From: Ampullaceana balthica
Lineage: Eukaryota > Mollusca > Gastropoda > Lymnaeidae
Reading direction: 5' to 3'
DNA length: 64,000 bases
Assembly: GCA_944989445.1 (NCBI GenBank)
Contig: CALYLW010000342.1
Span: forward strand, 186,001 to 250,000
Position numbers and translations under genes: made by a program. This document shows, piece after piece, positions 36,101-47,961 of this stretch. Numbering within the stretch: position 1 is the first letter of the stretch; each line of letters starts with the position of its first letter. Below the pieces are notes generated by a model. It made no database searches and was not told the origin of the DNA. It saw nothing but the letters and a program-made list of their open reading frames with translations.

Positions 36101-39100
36101 AGTTGTCCAAGACAAAAATATCTGCCAGCACTCTTTTTTTGTTAGAAATAAATGAGAAAAAAATTGCTAATCTTTTTTTAAAACCAGGATGTCATATAAA
36201 ATTTAAACCTTGAAAGCATCTTTGCAATATGTCAACACTTATAATTTTTTTAATATTTATTTAGACTTCACTGTCCTAGGGTGATAGTATCCATCCACCA
36301 GTGCTGTGTCTAAATAATAGTCTAAGGCTAATAAAATGTAGTAAAAATAACATGCTTAAATGCTATTGTTTGCATAAAAACAAAAAAAGAAAAATAATTT
36401 TTCTGGCTACCCCTAGTAAATGAAATTTTGAACAAATTAAAATGAAAGCATTGAGCTTTGAGCATTGATTAATAAAGATAGAGTTCTTTATCCATCTGAC
36501 TATAGGGTTTTGTATAAGGTCCTTGAATAAGTTTAAAATATGTTACAATTACTTACTGCTTGATATGGTCTGCATTTAAGGATTCATTCAGACGATCTAC
36601 TGCATCAACTGACAGGTCAGACCTTGGATAAAATAAATTTAAAGTAAACACAAAAATAAGTAATTCTTTGATTTTCATTTGCTTCGTTTGCTTGATTGAT
36701 TTTTATGATAAAGGAGAGGTGTCATAAACAGTAGATTCATCAGGTCTTAAATAAACCTTACAAAGCCATATAGACTTGGTCAGCCATAGTGGAACATACA
36801 GGCTTCTATTTCTATGGAAAATATTCTGTCTCCCGATTTCCTGTCATATTATTCTATTTAAATAGAACCAGATCACAAAATCAAGACAATCTGTATGATC
36901 AGCAAGCAGCGGTGCACAAAACTTTCAGTTCAAATGGTAGGAAATGTGCTTTTAAGCCAGAATTTTTTTATCAAGCTCAGACTAAATTTGGAAGAAATTT
37001 ATCCAACAAATATTTGCTGGATGTTAAACAAACATGTTTTGCAATACATATTGCTGTTTGTTTGATAAAGCTCTTAATTCTTGGAAATGTTAAGTATCAC
37101 AGCACCAAGGAGGACCAATGTAGCAGAACAGAATGCAGAGTGACTTTTGGTGAAAATCACAGATATTTCAGTTTCATAGATCCATGATCAGTATGTTTTT
37201 TTTTAAATGTCAAAACTCGCTAACTTAATTTTAAATTAATTAACAGGATACAAAATTTGTGATACATGTATATAGGATGAAATTATTACCATACAAGAAT
37301 CTTGGATTTGTGCTTTTTAGGCTGCAAATAAAATGTAAAGATAAAAAATGTATAATTATAACAAACTGAAACTGATAATAAATGTTATTTATAGTTTATA
37401 GGCTTATTATACATTTTTTTCTGAATTTGAATAACAATTTAAATTGTGGTGAAATTATTTATCTATTAGAATACAAACATGAGTTATCGACAAAAATATC
37501 TTGATTACGATTGTGTAATATATTTCAATATAAGTAGAATAATTAGAATATATGAATACTTATTTCTCTATTGAATTTTAAGTCATTACTGGAATTAAAA
37601 ATAAATATAATAATTATGATGATCTGTGAACTGTGGGGGAGCACTTACTGTTATCAAATATTTAATTTAAGTTTTGGATGTATAATTTACACCCTAAGAT
37701 ATATTTCTGTATATATGTCTACTCGTATACTATTAATAACTATACTGTATATACTATAACTAAATTCAGATGGCTAATCAAAGAGTAGTTTGTAACTGAC
37801 TTTTGACTTTCTGATTTAACTTTAATTATGTTTTTGTATGATTAAGCCTAAAGCCTAAATAGGCTGAGCCTTAATCTTAGTTTTTATGTTGCACTTTATA
37901 GTTTATTCTAAAATCATTTAATTCTTAAGACTTAATATAGGACAGTGTCCCAGGACAGTGATACACAGACAAGATATTTTTAATTTATTTTAATAAAAAT
38001 GTCAAAGTCAATTCAATATAACTTATTATAATATAGTATAGGCATAGGCCTAATTATAGACCAAATGAATACAGAGAATGCTATTTTGTTAAAGTTAAAG
38101 CTGAATCTTTCCTTAAGCTTCACAATGAAGGGTGAAAGCTGCTGACTTTTTATAAACTTTTACTAGTTTTATTTACTAGTTAATAATTAACTAACTTTAT
38201 TTTAGTTTTACTTACTAATTAATAATTATCTACTTTATTTTAGACTTAAGAAAATAAATTATGTTAATTGTTTAACAGTATGACTATGATAGTGAGTACT
38301 CAGTGAGTCACTAGTATTATAAGCATAGTATAATTTATAGAACCACATTTTTTCATTTTAACAATTGTTTACTTTTTGATTTATGAACTTAATTATTAAT
38401 TAGGTTAGTCTACTGCAACTAAGTCGTCTAAGTTAATTAATACTAATACATCATTATTTCATTATCATTATAATCATTATACTATACCAATGCAAATACT
38501 AAATAGTAGTATTAGTAGAGTAGTATTAATAAGTTAATAATTTAAGTTTAATAAGTTAATATTAGCTACGGCGGATTAAAGGGGGGGCTGAACCGGATAA
38601 AGCCAGGGGCCCCCGATGATTTAAGGGCCCCCAAAATTATTATTTTCTATAACAAAGGTGGGCAAATGTTTGCATGAAGCCTTGAAAATATAAATAAATT
38701 AATAAAATCTCATCTACTTGTCAAGAGAAAATGTCGAAGAGTGTGAAATACTAGAAATCGTCATCATTTGTAATAGGCCTAATATCTAGGGAAACCTAGC
38801 TTTAGAAAAAAAATCGAATTCTATTTAGTTTGGAAAACTTACGAAAAAAAACTTTGACATAGTAGAGCATAATTCAATAATCGAATTTGTAACCAACTTC
38901 CAAGTTAGTACACTGTTAACGAGTTTCGACGTTTCGACCTACAGACAGACTGCAGTAAGAAGTAGATATTCGAATAAATATGTAATTTAATACTAGTAAT
39001 GTATAAATGTACTCGTTCTAAAGCCGACTTTTTGGGACAAAATCTAGGGGAAAATGTTGGGGGGGGGGTCGGCTTACGAGAGGGTCATAGGTGATTTCTG

Positions 39101-41102
39101 TATGTACATTAAATATAGGTGTCCCTAATTAACCTGAATTACATGTTGCGTTCCGTTATTAGCTAAATACCATTCATTCCTGTTGAGCGATTCATCAAGT
39201 TAATACCAATTAAGTCCCATACTGGATCAGGAATTGCCCAAATTATTTTTAATATTTTGGAAGAAATTGACATTCAAATTCAAGATTGCTGTGGACAGTC
39301 ATACGACAATGCTGCAAGTATAAGTTGGAAGTAAAACTGAGTCCAGACTATCCTTCGTGAGAAGTGCAGTGTTGCTCAGTATGTGCCATCCACAGCTCAT
39401 TCCCTTAATTTGGTTGGGAAAAAGTGCAGCAGAAGGTTGTCCTGCTGCAACCAGATTTTAAAAATTTTTTATTTACTTATTTTTTCATTCTGCAAAATCT
39501 TTATACCTGGCTAGTTGCATCTATTCATCGTTGGCAGGGTCTTCAAAAACAATCGAAAAGGTTACATGTTAACAAAGCCTTGTCTGACACAAGATGGTCA
39601 GCCCGACATGATGCTGTAAGATCTGTTAATAAATAATACCATGAGAATATTGCAGGACTGGAAGAATTTGCAACTGACGACAATCAGCTGCCTGACAGTC
39701 AACTTGAAGCATTTCTGAAGGAACTTGAACAACTGAAACTCGCTATTTTACTTGAAATTTGGGACACAATTTGGGACACAATTTTAAAATGGTTTCAGAA
39801 AATGAATGCATCCCTTCAATATACATTTGTTGAAATATGTTCTTGAGTTTGTTAAAAGACAGCGTTCTGAATTTGATTTCTATGAAGAAAAAAGGAAAGG
39901 ATATGTCCGTGGAGAAAGAGTATAAACAATCTTCAATGTGATTAAAGAAAGAGAATGTGCCATCTTGATGAAGAGACATCAGCCGAAACAGTATTTTCTC
40001 AGAGAAAAAAATTCAAGGTTGTGGTATTTCTGGTATTCATTGACAAACTTTCTCCAGCCCTACAACATCAGTTAGATGCATATAACGGCATCAATGAGAA
40101 ATGCGGCTTTCTTACAAACCTTACGGAGCTCAGCAATGATGCCATCCGAGGGGCAGCAGCCAAGTTAATGGAAGAATATTCAAGTGATTTCAAAGACTGC
40201 TTTCCTTCAGAATTAGTCTAATTTTCAGAACTCTTCAAAAAGTTTATTGTCCAGCCCCAGGGTCAGGAAAAGGAAGTAGCACAATGTGAAACTCAAAATA
40301 CATGCACAGAGCTAAATATGTTGCTGTTTTTGAATGAGCTAAATTGTACACAGTCTTTTCCAAATTTACACATTGCACTTCGCATGTATCTTCCGTTGAT
40401 GACATAAAAGTGCAGCTGAGAGCGATCATTTTCAAAGTTGAAAAAAAATAAATTATGAAATTAGAAGTTGCATAGGACAACAAAGACTGAGTCAGCACTC
40501 TCTAATGAGCATTGAAATGGAAATCGTAAGCTCACTTAATTTTACTGACTTGATTAAAAATCTCGCCGTGAGAAAAGTTCGCAAACGAAGGTTGTAAAGA
40601 TTGAAATAAATAATAATAAATATTTTAATGAAGTGTGGATTCGTGTAACTTTATATTAATTTAATTGACTTCTATTTAATTTTGTGTCTTATTACACCTT
40701 GCATTACAAGTTACACAGTCTTATATTAGACTGCTAGTGATCATTTTATTTAAAATTACGCTGCCTGGACAGGGCCCCAGTTTGAATTGCAGCCAGGGGC
40801 CCCGAGAAGTCTTAATCCGCCCCTGAATATTAGTATAAGTGACTATTAGTATTAGTATTAGTAAATAAGTATAAGTAAGTAAAAAAGTGTCTAAGAGACT
40901 AAGACAGTAAGTAAAGTAAGTTACTCAGTAACTCAGTAGGTCAAAACAGTAGAGTAGGTGAGTAAGTGGTAAGTTTAAGTCAAGTCTAACTACTCTAAGC
41001 CAAGCATTGTTAGTTTTTATGTTTGGATATCACCTGCATAACTAAAGGAATAGCTGGTTGCTTTGGTTCTTCTTCAGAAAGATTTTCTCCCGTTGGAACC
41101 AT
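33180..41102 (-). CDS. CFAP119: CFAP119 (CCDC189)-like, C1a-32 domain ciliary protein (complete, nine exons)
   Basis: Minus-strand exons in order: 41034-41102, 37290-37321, 36557-36622, 35963-36132, 35689-35759, 35346-35462, 34874-34931, 34179-34259, 33180-33370. All nine obey AG/GT rules and the phases sum to 284 residues plus stop. The core (about residues 57-180) has DLYFYTLQFAREEGFTPEK, STFFSIIKEIFEVC, ETPFGNVDHTFEYFKDLL, then PPYSIELFSP and NTFFRHFKMYKYVFTAQ, the pattern of the flagellar C1a-32 (CLAMP) domain of CFAP119/CCDC189. That family sits on the C1a projection of the axonemal central pair in motile cilia and sperm. The C-terminus is lysine-rich (KKDQKGKKK). The ATG has A at -3 and G at +4. 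Intron 1 holds a complete hAT transposon. A paralogous C1a-32 protein is the main alternative. Confidence 0.85.
34478..34736. mobile_element. hAT MITE (CAGTGCTTCTCAAA termini) in CFAP119 intron 7
   Basis: The left end CAGTGCTTCTCAAAG and the complement of the right end, CAGTGCTTCTCAAAC, are inverted, with GTGGTCCGC/GCGGACTGG-like blocks next. This is the terminus style of Charlie-type hATs. No coding. A related fragment starts near 42288. Confidence 0.78.
37322..38557. other. CFAP119 intron 1, exon-2 side
   Basis: Strongly AT-rich sequence with short TTAATAATTA-type motifs. No gene, RNA or transposon termini recognised. Confidence 0.4.
38566..40825 (+). mobile_element. hAT transposon with degenerate transposase, GGCGGATTAA family, in CFAP119 intron 1
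   Basis: The left end CTACGGCGGATTAAAG and the complement of the right end, CAGGGGCGGATTAAG, are inverted, with perfect 8-bp duplications AATATTAG (38558-38565 and 40826-40833). Subterminal GGGGCCCC blocks are also inverted. About 39190-40590 encodes a broken transposase of the ZMYM1/DUF4371-like hAT type (SYDNAAS, VPSTAHSLNLVG, QNLYTWLVASIHRWQ, LSDTRWSARHDAVRS, LTNLTELSNDAIRGAAAKLM). It is antisense to CFAP119. It is the best-preserved copy of a family also present at 3520-4108 and 21018-22920. Confidence 0.9.
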
Positions 41103-41884
41103 TTTCGGGTTTAGAACCCAACAATTCAAATAAAATATAATATAATGAAGATTGTAAACAGGTACTCGGAAATCGGAAATAGCTGCTAGCTTTAATGGTT
41201 ACCTAGCAACTCTGTTATAGTTGTTTAGATTCGAAGCGGTGATTTTAATCGCTTATAGTGTTAATAAACTCATCAATAATTTTGTATAAAATAAAAATGA
41301 AATATAAATTTTAATAAGTACTTTGTATTGCTTTTATTTGAAAATTATTGGTAGCATACATTGTTTTTAAAACTGCCTGAAAATTCGTTATAAGTTATAA
41401 TAATTTAATTGAGTAACTTAATGTAAAAAAAAAGTTAAAATTCTAAATGACTAATACTAATAATTTTAATAATAAAAATGAAAGCAGGTTATTTATTTTT
41501 TAGATCTGCATGGCAGACAGGCAAACATACTCTTACTTTTAAAAGCAGTAATTTTATTAAAAATCAAGAATTCAAGGGCTGCGGAAATTAACGATTAATT
41601 TCTCGATTAATAGTTAATTGTTTTAACAATTACATTATTTTTAACTATTAATCAACCCATCACTTACAAATTATTGGAAGTCAAAAAGTTTTTAAAAAAT
41701 AATTTAAAAATATAGCGGCCGATAAATAATAAATTTCCTGACGATTACACGAACATTTTGGTTTTAAACTATTGACTGACGGGAATGTTCAAAATGTTGA
41801 TAAAGTTTGCATACCATACTATCATGATTTTAACACTTCGCCTACTTATCAAACCAAATGAAAAGCGTATTAAACTAACAGCTA

Positions 41885-42066
41885 ATGGCAGTAATGGAGT
41901 CTGACTCAGAGACAGAAAATGACGACAGCTCTTCTGATGAATTACTGCGTTACAAAATGGAGATGAAAGTTCCTGAATCCATTAACCCTCTGCAATGGTG
42001 GAAACTTAATGAACACCGATATCCGATAATGTCATTCCTTGCCAAGACCGTTTTGTGCATACTAGT
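41885..42066 (+). pseudogene. hAT transposase C-terminal fragment, interrupted
   Basis: Encodes an acidic stretch (ESDSETENDDSSSDELL), then NPLQWWKLNEHRYPIMSFLA and KTVLCI, the conserved C-terminal hAT segment. The next part of the same domain (SVPCE, then SPAGYI and a RPAHHL-type remainder with stops) resumes at about 43855-43960, after the inserted element. The 29.8 kb copy shows the domain uninterrupted. Confidence 0.85.
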
Positions 42067-42068
42067 TA

Positions 42069-43849
42069 GGGGCCGTCCATAAATGACGTCACGCACCTAG
42101 GGGGGGGGAGGGGTCACAATTTTGTGACGATGCGTGACGAGGGGGAGGGAGGGGGGTGAAGAAATGTGACGTCACATGAAAAGGGTAACTTTAAATAAAA
42201 CTTCCACTGTAATATTTGGTCGCTTACAATTTATTTAATGCCTTTTTTAAAAAATTTTAAAATTTTTTTTTAAAATCATCAGTGCTTCTCAAAGTGCCAA
42301 AGAAATGCAATATCTGTAGGCCATCAAACGCCGGTTGGGGTAAGTTATCAAGAAATGAAAATTAAAGCTAATTATAATCCGTAAGTTTTAGAACTCATAA
42401 GAGAACGTATAAAAGCGCCGTTTGATGTTGACATCAAAGCATTTGTGATGTAGCCGCAGCTCCGTTTGGTTTTCTTACGGTAGGAGTCGCCGACATTTTT
42501 TGCCCGTTACCCCAAAATACAAGTTTATGTGTGCGTCCCGCCCCCCCCCCACCAGACTCAATGTCCTGCCCACATGACTCGGGCGGGGATTGGGGGGGGC
42601 GTCGTTAGCCCGGTGAGTTTTACAAGCATGATAAGTGTCTAAAAAATGATATGAATAGGATTATGTGTAGATATTTTAATTCAAAACGACACGGAATATC
42701 AATTTTTATTTATTTATTTATTTTTAAAAAATCTTTTTTAGAGGGGGGTTCTATATGATACAATTATAAACGTTTTAAGCTTGATATAATTGTTCGATTT
42801 GTTTTGGATCTAACACCCCTGGCCATTCTAGATTTAATAGTATTCATTAACTTTATTGAATGCACCAAATTCTTGACATCGCAATTTGAGAGTAGCACAA
42901 AATGAGGTGACCAGATTTTCCGGGGGCAAAGCGGGACGGGGCCCCTCGGACGGGGGGGGGGTGGGTTCCCAGGTTTCTGTAGCAAAAAATCGGGACGTCT
43001 GGTCACTTGAGCGGGACATGAAGTCTGAAATCGGGACGTCTGGTCACCTTACGCGTCAGCATCACCGACAAGTCAGGGGAAGGCCGTATCAAGGAGTAAA
43101 ATGTAAATAACCACAGAAATCGACGCACCAACTGGCTTAGCTAATAATAAAGCAATTTAAATTTATAAAAAATATCACCGTTTTGAATATTTAATTAAAT
43201 ATTAAGTCATTCGTACCCAAAATCAAAATAAAACTAATTGTATTTAAAGTATTGAAAAAATCGGGACAAACGGGCGTCCCGTCGGGAGAAGCGAGGGTCA
43301 GCGGGACATGAGGTCTGAAATCGGGACTGTCCCGCCTAAATCGGAACGTCTGGTCACCTTACACAACATACCTTTTCTTCTTAGCTCAGTTTTTAAGGCA
43401 TTAATTTTAAATATTACAGAAAGGATACTTGATACAGTGAAGTCATGTGGATTAAGATTATTGTCACTCGTGTCAATATAAATGAAAGTAAGGTGGATTT
43501 AGGTGTCTTCGTATAGTACGTAGGTAAGAAATCTACATAGTAGTCAAATTTAAAAGATGCATTTTCTGAAAGGAGCCGGTTCAATAGAGGGCGTATGTTC
43601 GAAGCGAACACGTACAAATTACGGTGCACATGACGTATTTTAATATATCTAGTGGATAGAAAATAAGGTGGGTTTTTGTTGTTGTTGTTTTTTGTTGTTT
43701 TTTTATTATTTTTTTTTGGGGGGGGGGTCAAAGCTTTGTGACGTATTTTTGGAGGGGGGGGGTCTAACTTTTTGTGACGACGCGTGACGAGGGGGGGAGG
43801 GGGGGGGGAAATCGGCTAAAATAGCGTGACGTCATATATGGACGGCCCC
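42069..43849. mobile_element. Harbinger-like element, GGGGCCGTCC family
   Basis: The left end GGGGCCGTCCATAAATGACG and the complement of the right end, GGGGCCGTCCATATATGACG, are near-identical, flanked by TTA at 42066-42068 and 43850-43852. A 3-bp TTA/TWA duplication is the PIF/Harbinger habit. At 1,781 bp it has no transposase frame. It contains a further MITE (42905-43360) and an hAT fragment near 42288. Confidence 0.83.
42905..43360. mobile_element. MITE with AGGTGACCAGA termini, nested
   Basis: The left end AGGTGACCAGATTTTCC and the complement of the right end, AAGGTGACCAGACGTTCC, are inverted. GGGACGTCTGGTCAC-like blocks recur internally, suggesting duplication of the ends. Confidence 0.7.
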
Positions 43850-44513
43850 TTACCTCAGTTCCATGTGAATGATTGTACAGCCCGGCTGGTTATATCATTA
43901 GACCCGCTCATCACTTGAACCAAATTATGTCAACACACTTGTCTTTTTGCGTAGTTGGTTAAAAGACGACATATAAAGAAGACATTCCAGCGTTATTTAG
44001 ATTTTCAACAAGAACGTTTAATAAGTGTCACTTATGACATCATAAATTTTAAATTTTTGGCTTTAATCAAAATTAACGAATAATTAATAGTTAATTTTTC
44101 CAAAAAACAAACAAACAAAAAAAAACGATTAAATTGAAATTAATCGCTAACATATTTGTATAACGCATATTGGTTAAGTCGCTATTCATTATTTTGCGAA
44201 ATCGTTTAAGTCGCGGTAATTCAATGCCTCCCAAATTGTGACATAACACAGCAAATTTGTTCTGTTATGCAAGAAATAAGGAAGAAAAACCTTTTTGTTT
44301 TCGTATGCACGTCTAAATAAATAATAATAATACGAGGGAAAAGATGGTAAGTAAAAAAAAATATTAATTAAAAAAAAAGAAGAAAAAAAAGAAGAAAAAA
44401 AAAGAATTAATTTCTAAAATTTTAATCGATTTTTAATCGATAAAATTAATTTTTAATTGATAAAAAAAAATTAACGATTAATCTATTAATTAATCGTTAA
44501 TTTCCGCAGTCCT

Positions 44514-44515
44514 TA

Positions 44516-44602
<87 letters not shown>
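44514..44602. repeat. (AT)n(GT)n compound microsatellite
   Basis: About 28 AT units followed directly by about 13 GT units, starting at the end of the hAT-type fragment. Confidence 0.97.
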
Positions 44603-44604
<2 letters not shown>

Positions 44605-45189
44605 ATAGTTTTGCGTGTGTTTGTGTGGGTCCGTGCACTTGCACGTGTGTGTTGGGGGGGGGCCCAAAATGTCAAGTGCCTAGGGGCCCTGGGTCTCTAA
44701 GTCCGGGCCCGCCCCTAAGACGCCATTAAAATAACAGACTGGCTCACAAAAAGTCCAGATGCTGGGTACGCCAGCTGTAGCGCTGGATCCTTCTTCAAAC
44801 CCTGTACAGGCAGTTTGCTGACGAGAGAGTTGGCATCCCATGACCGGTTCGAGGCAGACGGGTGGATGAATCCTGCTATGCTGTAACTGCAGGAAGAAGG
44901 GATGGGATATGTAAAGTTTAATGCGGCTGACATTCACTGTCAACTCTCACGAGGTCCGCCAGTCGTCTCCCCCCGTTTGTTCGAAGTTAATTCCCCTGCG
45001 TTGGTGATGCCCTTAAAACATAATACGAAAGTCTTTTTCAAACCCCAAACACTTACTCAAACCTGGATTGTACATTACCGATACTGCTGTCCTGTTCCTT
45101 CAGAGGCGTATCCCTTTTCAGACTTGGAACCACGTGGGTCAGAATGCATCTCAATTCTCTGGTGATGAAATTTCACCACCTGCAAGACA
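44603..45189. other. Unassigned sequence before the 28-bp array
   Basis: GGGCCC-rich block at 44650-44715 looks like another decayed DNA-element end. A GC-normal stretch 44720-45165 has open frames on both strands but no family I recognise. Confidence 0.4.
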
Positions 45190-46385
45190 ACAAATTTGTC
45201 ATCGAAGGAAGAACCGGGGAAGGGGCGGTACATGATTTGATCTAGAAATCGGGCGGTACATGATTTGATCTAACGATGGGTCGGTACATGATTTGATCTA
45301 GAGATGGGGCGATACTTGATTTGAGCTAGAGATGGGGTGGCACTTGATTTGATCTCGAGATGGGGCGGTACTTGATTTGATCTAGAGATGGGGCGGTACT
45401 TGATTTGATCTAGAGATGGGGCGGTACTTGATTTGATCTAGAGATGGGGCGGTACTTGATTTGATCTAGAGATGGGGCGGTACTTGATTTGATCTAGAGA
45501 TGGGGCGGTACTTGATTTGATCTAGAGATGGGCGGTACTTGATTTGAGCTAGAGATGGGGCAGCACTTGATTTGATCTAGAGATGGGGAGGTACTTGATT
45601 TGAGCTAGAGATGGGGCACAACTTGATTTGATCTAGAGATGGGGCGGTACTTGATTTGATCTAGAGATGGGGCGGTACTTGATTTGATCTAGAGATGGGG
45701 CACAACTTGATTTGATCTAGAGATGGGGCGGTACTTGATTTGATCTAGAGATGGGGTGGTACATGATTTGATGTAGAGATGGGGCGGTACTTGATTTGTT
45801 CTAGAGATGGGGCGGTACTTGATTTGATCTAGAGATGGGGCGATACTTGATTTGATCTAGAGATGGGGCGGCACTTGATTTGTTCTAGAGATGGGGCGGT
45901 ACTTGATTTGATCTAGAGATGGGGCGGTACTTGATTTGAGCTAGAGATGGGGCAGCACTTGATTTGATCTAGAGATGGGGCGGTACTTGATTTGATCTAG
46001 AGATGGGGTGGTACATGATTTGATGTAGAGATGGGGCGGTACTTGATTTGATCTAGAGATGGGGCGGTACTTGATTTGATCTAGAGATGGGGCGATACTT
46101 GATTTGATCTAGAGATGGGGCGGCACTTGATTTGATCTAGAGATGGGGCGGTACTTGATTTGATCTAGAGATGGGGCGGTACTTGATTTGATCTAGAGAT
46201 GGGGCAGTACTTGATTTGATCTAGAGATGGGGTGGTACATGATTTGATCTAGAGATGGGGATGTACTTGATTTGATCTAGAGATGGGTCGGTACATGATT
46301 TGATCTAGAGATGGGGTGGTACATGATTTGATCTAGAGATGGGGTGGTGCATGATTTGATCTGGAGATGGGGCGGTACTTGATTC
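45190..46385. repeat. 28-bp minisatellite, about 42 units, with nine-unit higher-order periodicity
   Basis: Unit GAGATGGGGCGGTACTTGAT plus TTGATCTA (28 bp). Variants (GGTGGTACATG, CGATACTTG, CAGCACTTG, CACAACTTG) are non-random: the GATGTAGAG variant at 45771 recurs at 46023 and CGATAC at 45841 recurs at 46093, both exactly 252 bp (nine units) apart. Confidence 0.97.
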
Positions 46386-47188
46386 GAGCATCTGATACAT
46401 TTATCTTTACAGTTCTTCATAACTTATATAAATAAATTATAAATACTCTTGGCAATACTATCAATGGAATTGAAATTATAATGTAACATTAAAAATTAAT
46501 TATTAGCAAACAAGAAATGTATTATTTATTGGAATCAAAAATATCGTATAAAAAATTTAAAGTGAGTATAATGTGAAACCCAGCCCCCACCCCACCCCCC
46601 AATTTTGTTGTTATATGTGTGTGTCTGTGTGTGTTTTTGTGTATCTGTGTATGTGTGTGTGTTTGTAAATATGATAAATCTTCAGTGTATATAAGTTTTC
46701 ATCAACTAAAACCTCATTTAAATTACTTTATTACAAAGATTAATTCTACCAGGCTGTTACTGTTATAACCATTTTGAATACATTGAAAATGACAATTACG
46801 GTATATTTACCCAAAATCTAGACTTCTGCCCTCTTTATATATCTTCACCTCTCACCTGTAAAAATTGTTGAAATTAAATATACTTTTAATACAAATAATT
46901 TTATTTAACGGAATAAAATTCTCGTAACTATAACAACTTTTACTTGGTTAATTTACAGGGCATTCATAAGAGCCACAATTTTATCAGATTATAAATCTCA
47001 ATTTTGTTTACCTAACAGTGTCCTAACACCATCTTGATTTCTAAACCTTGTCATGCCCGCAATGTTTCAGAAAAAAAATATATCAGTATATTAATACATG
47101 TTTTCAAGACTTGCTGTGTCAGATGGACACAACTAACAGCGTAGATGAGTCTAGTTTAATGCACTAATAAATTATTGACCAAGCGATA
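46386..47188. other. Non-coding stretch
   Basis: AT-rich with a C-rich run near 46585 and a GTGTGT-rich run at 46615-46670. No gene or element ends seen. Confidence 0.4.
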
Positions 47189-47196
47189 CCTTAGTC

Positions 47197-47391
47197 CAGG
47201 GGTCTCCAAACTACATCCTGCGGGCCAGATGCGGCCCGCGATGCCCTCTCATCCGGCCCCTGGAGACCTTTTAATCTAAAAAAAGATACTATTTTTACCT
47301 GTAGTTTACCACAAAACTGTGTGTAGTTGGCCCCCAAACTGATGTTCGACAGTTAATGCAGCCCTCCGACAGAAAAGTTTGGAGACCCCTG
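47197..47391. mobile_element. hAT MITE with CAGGGGTCTCCAAACT termini
   Basis: The left end CAGGGGTCTCCAAACT and the complement of the right end, CAGGGGTCTCCAAACT, are a perfect 16-bp inverted repeat. Perfect 8-bp duplications CCTTAGTC lie at 47189-47196 and 47392-47399. GCGGGCCAGATGCGGCCCGC inside is itself palindromic. 195 bp, no coding. Intact ends suggest a relatively young insertion. Confidence 0.9.
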
Positions 47392-47483
47392 CCTTAGTCT
47401 ATATTAAACTTGAGCAGTTAGGACAATTGACCCCCAGTTCCACGGGCAGTCAAACAAGCCAATCTTTCATCTAAATAAAATAA

Positions 47484-47671
47484 TTAACGCCTGGGGCGTC
47501 ATGCCCACCCTGCCTGCTTGAGGCGTCATGCCCACCCTGTCTGTAAGGGGCATATGCCCACACTGCCTGCTTGAGGCATCATGCCCACCCTGCCTATAAG
47601 GGGCACATGGCCACCTTGCCAGGTTGAGGCGTAATACACCGCTGCCTGCTTGAGGCATAATGCCCACACTG
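47484..47671. repeat. 26/27-bp tandem repeat, about seven diverged units
   Basis: Units of the form CCTGCTTGAGGCGTCATG plus CCCACCCTG, alternating with a TATAAGGGGCACATGGCC variant. Confidence 0.9.
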
Positions 47672-47751
47672 GCCATTCCTTCACAGCACAATTTCTTATC
47701 TATCGACTCCACTGGTCCAATATTCTCAGAACATTGAAGACTGTCTCATAT

Positions 47752-47846
<95 letters not shown>

Positions 47847-47886
47847 GTCTCTGTCTCTCTCTCTGTCTGTCTCTCTCTCTCTCTCA
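47752..47886. repeat. (CT)n(AT)n(CT)n compound microsatellite
   Basis: About 23 CT units, about 22 AT units, then an imperfect CTGTCTCTCT tract. Confidence 0.97.
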
Positions 47887-47961
47887 AATCACAGCTCATC
47901 CCCAACATTCATGAGAAATGTTTGCTATGGTCCATTTGGCGAGGCAACGTCAGAAATATTT

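Larger units (their letters stand above)
41575..44154 (+). mobile_element. hAT element (AGGGCTGCGG family), split by a Harbinger-like insertion
   Basis: Left end AGGGCTGCGGAAATTAACG; the right side degenerates near 44154 into GTTAATTTTTCC and GAAATTAATCGCTAAC. It then abuts a partial copy of the 9-413 type element (about 44155-44516, ending TTTCCGCAGTCCTT). The interior has transposase pieces on both sides of the insertion at 42069-43849. A clean right terminus and duplication were not found, so the end is approximate. Confidence 0.7.

Noticed and set aside
36789..37187. 132-codon plus-strand frame in CFAP119 intron 2
   Set aside because: No family resemblance, AT-driven composition, antisense to a gene and no splice logic; treated as chance.
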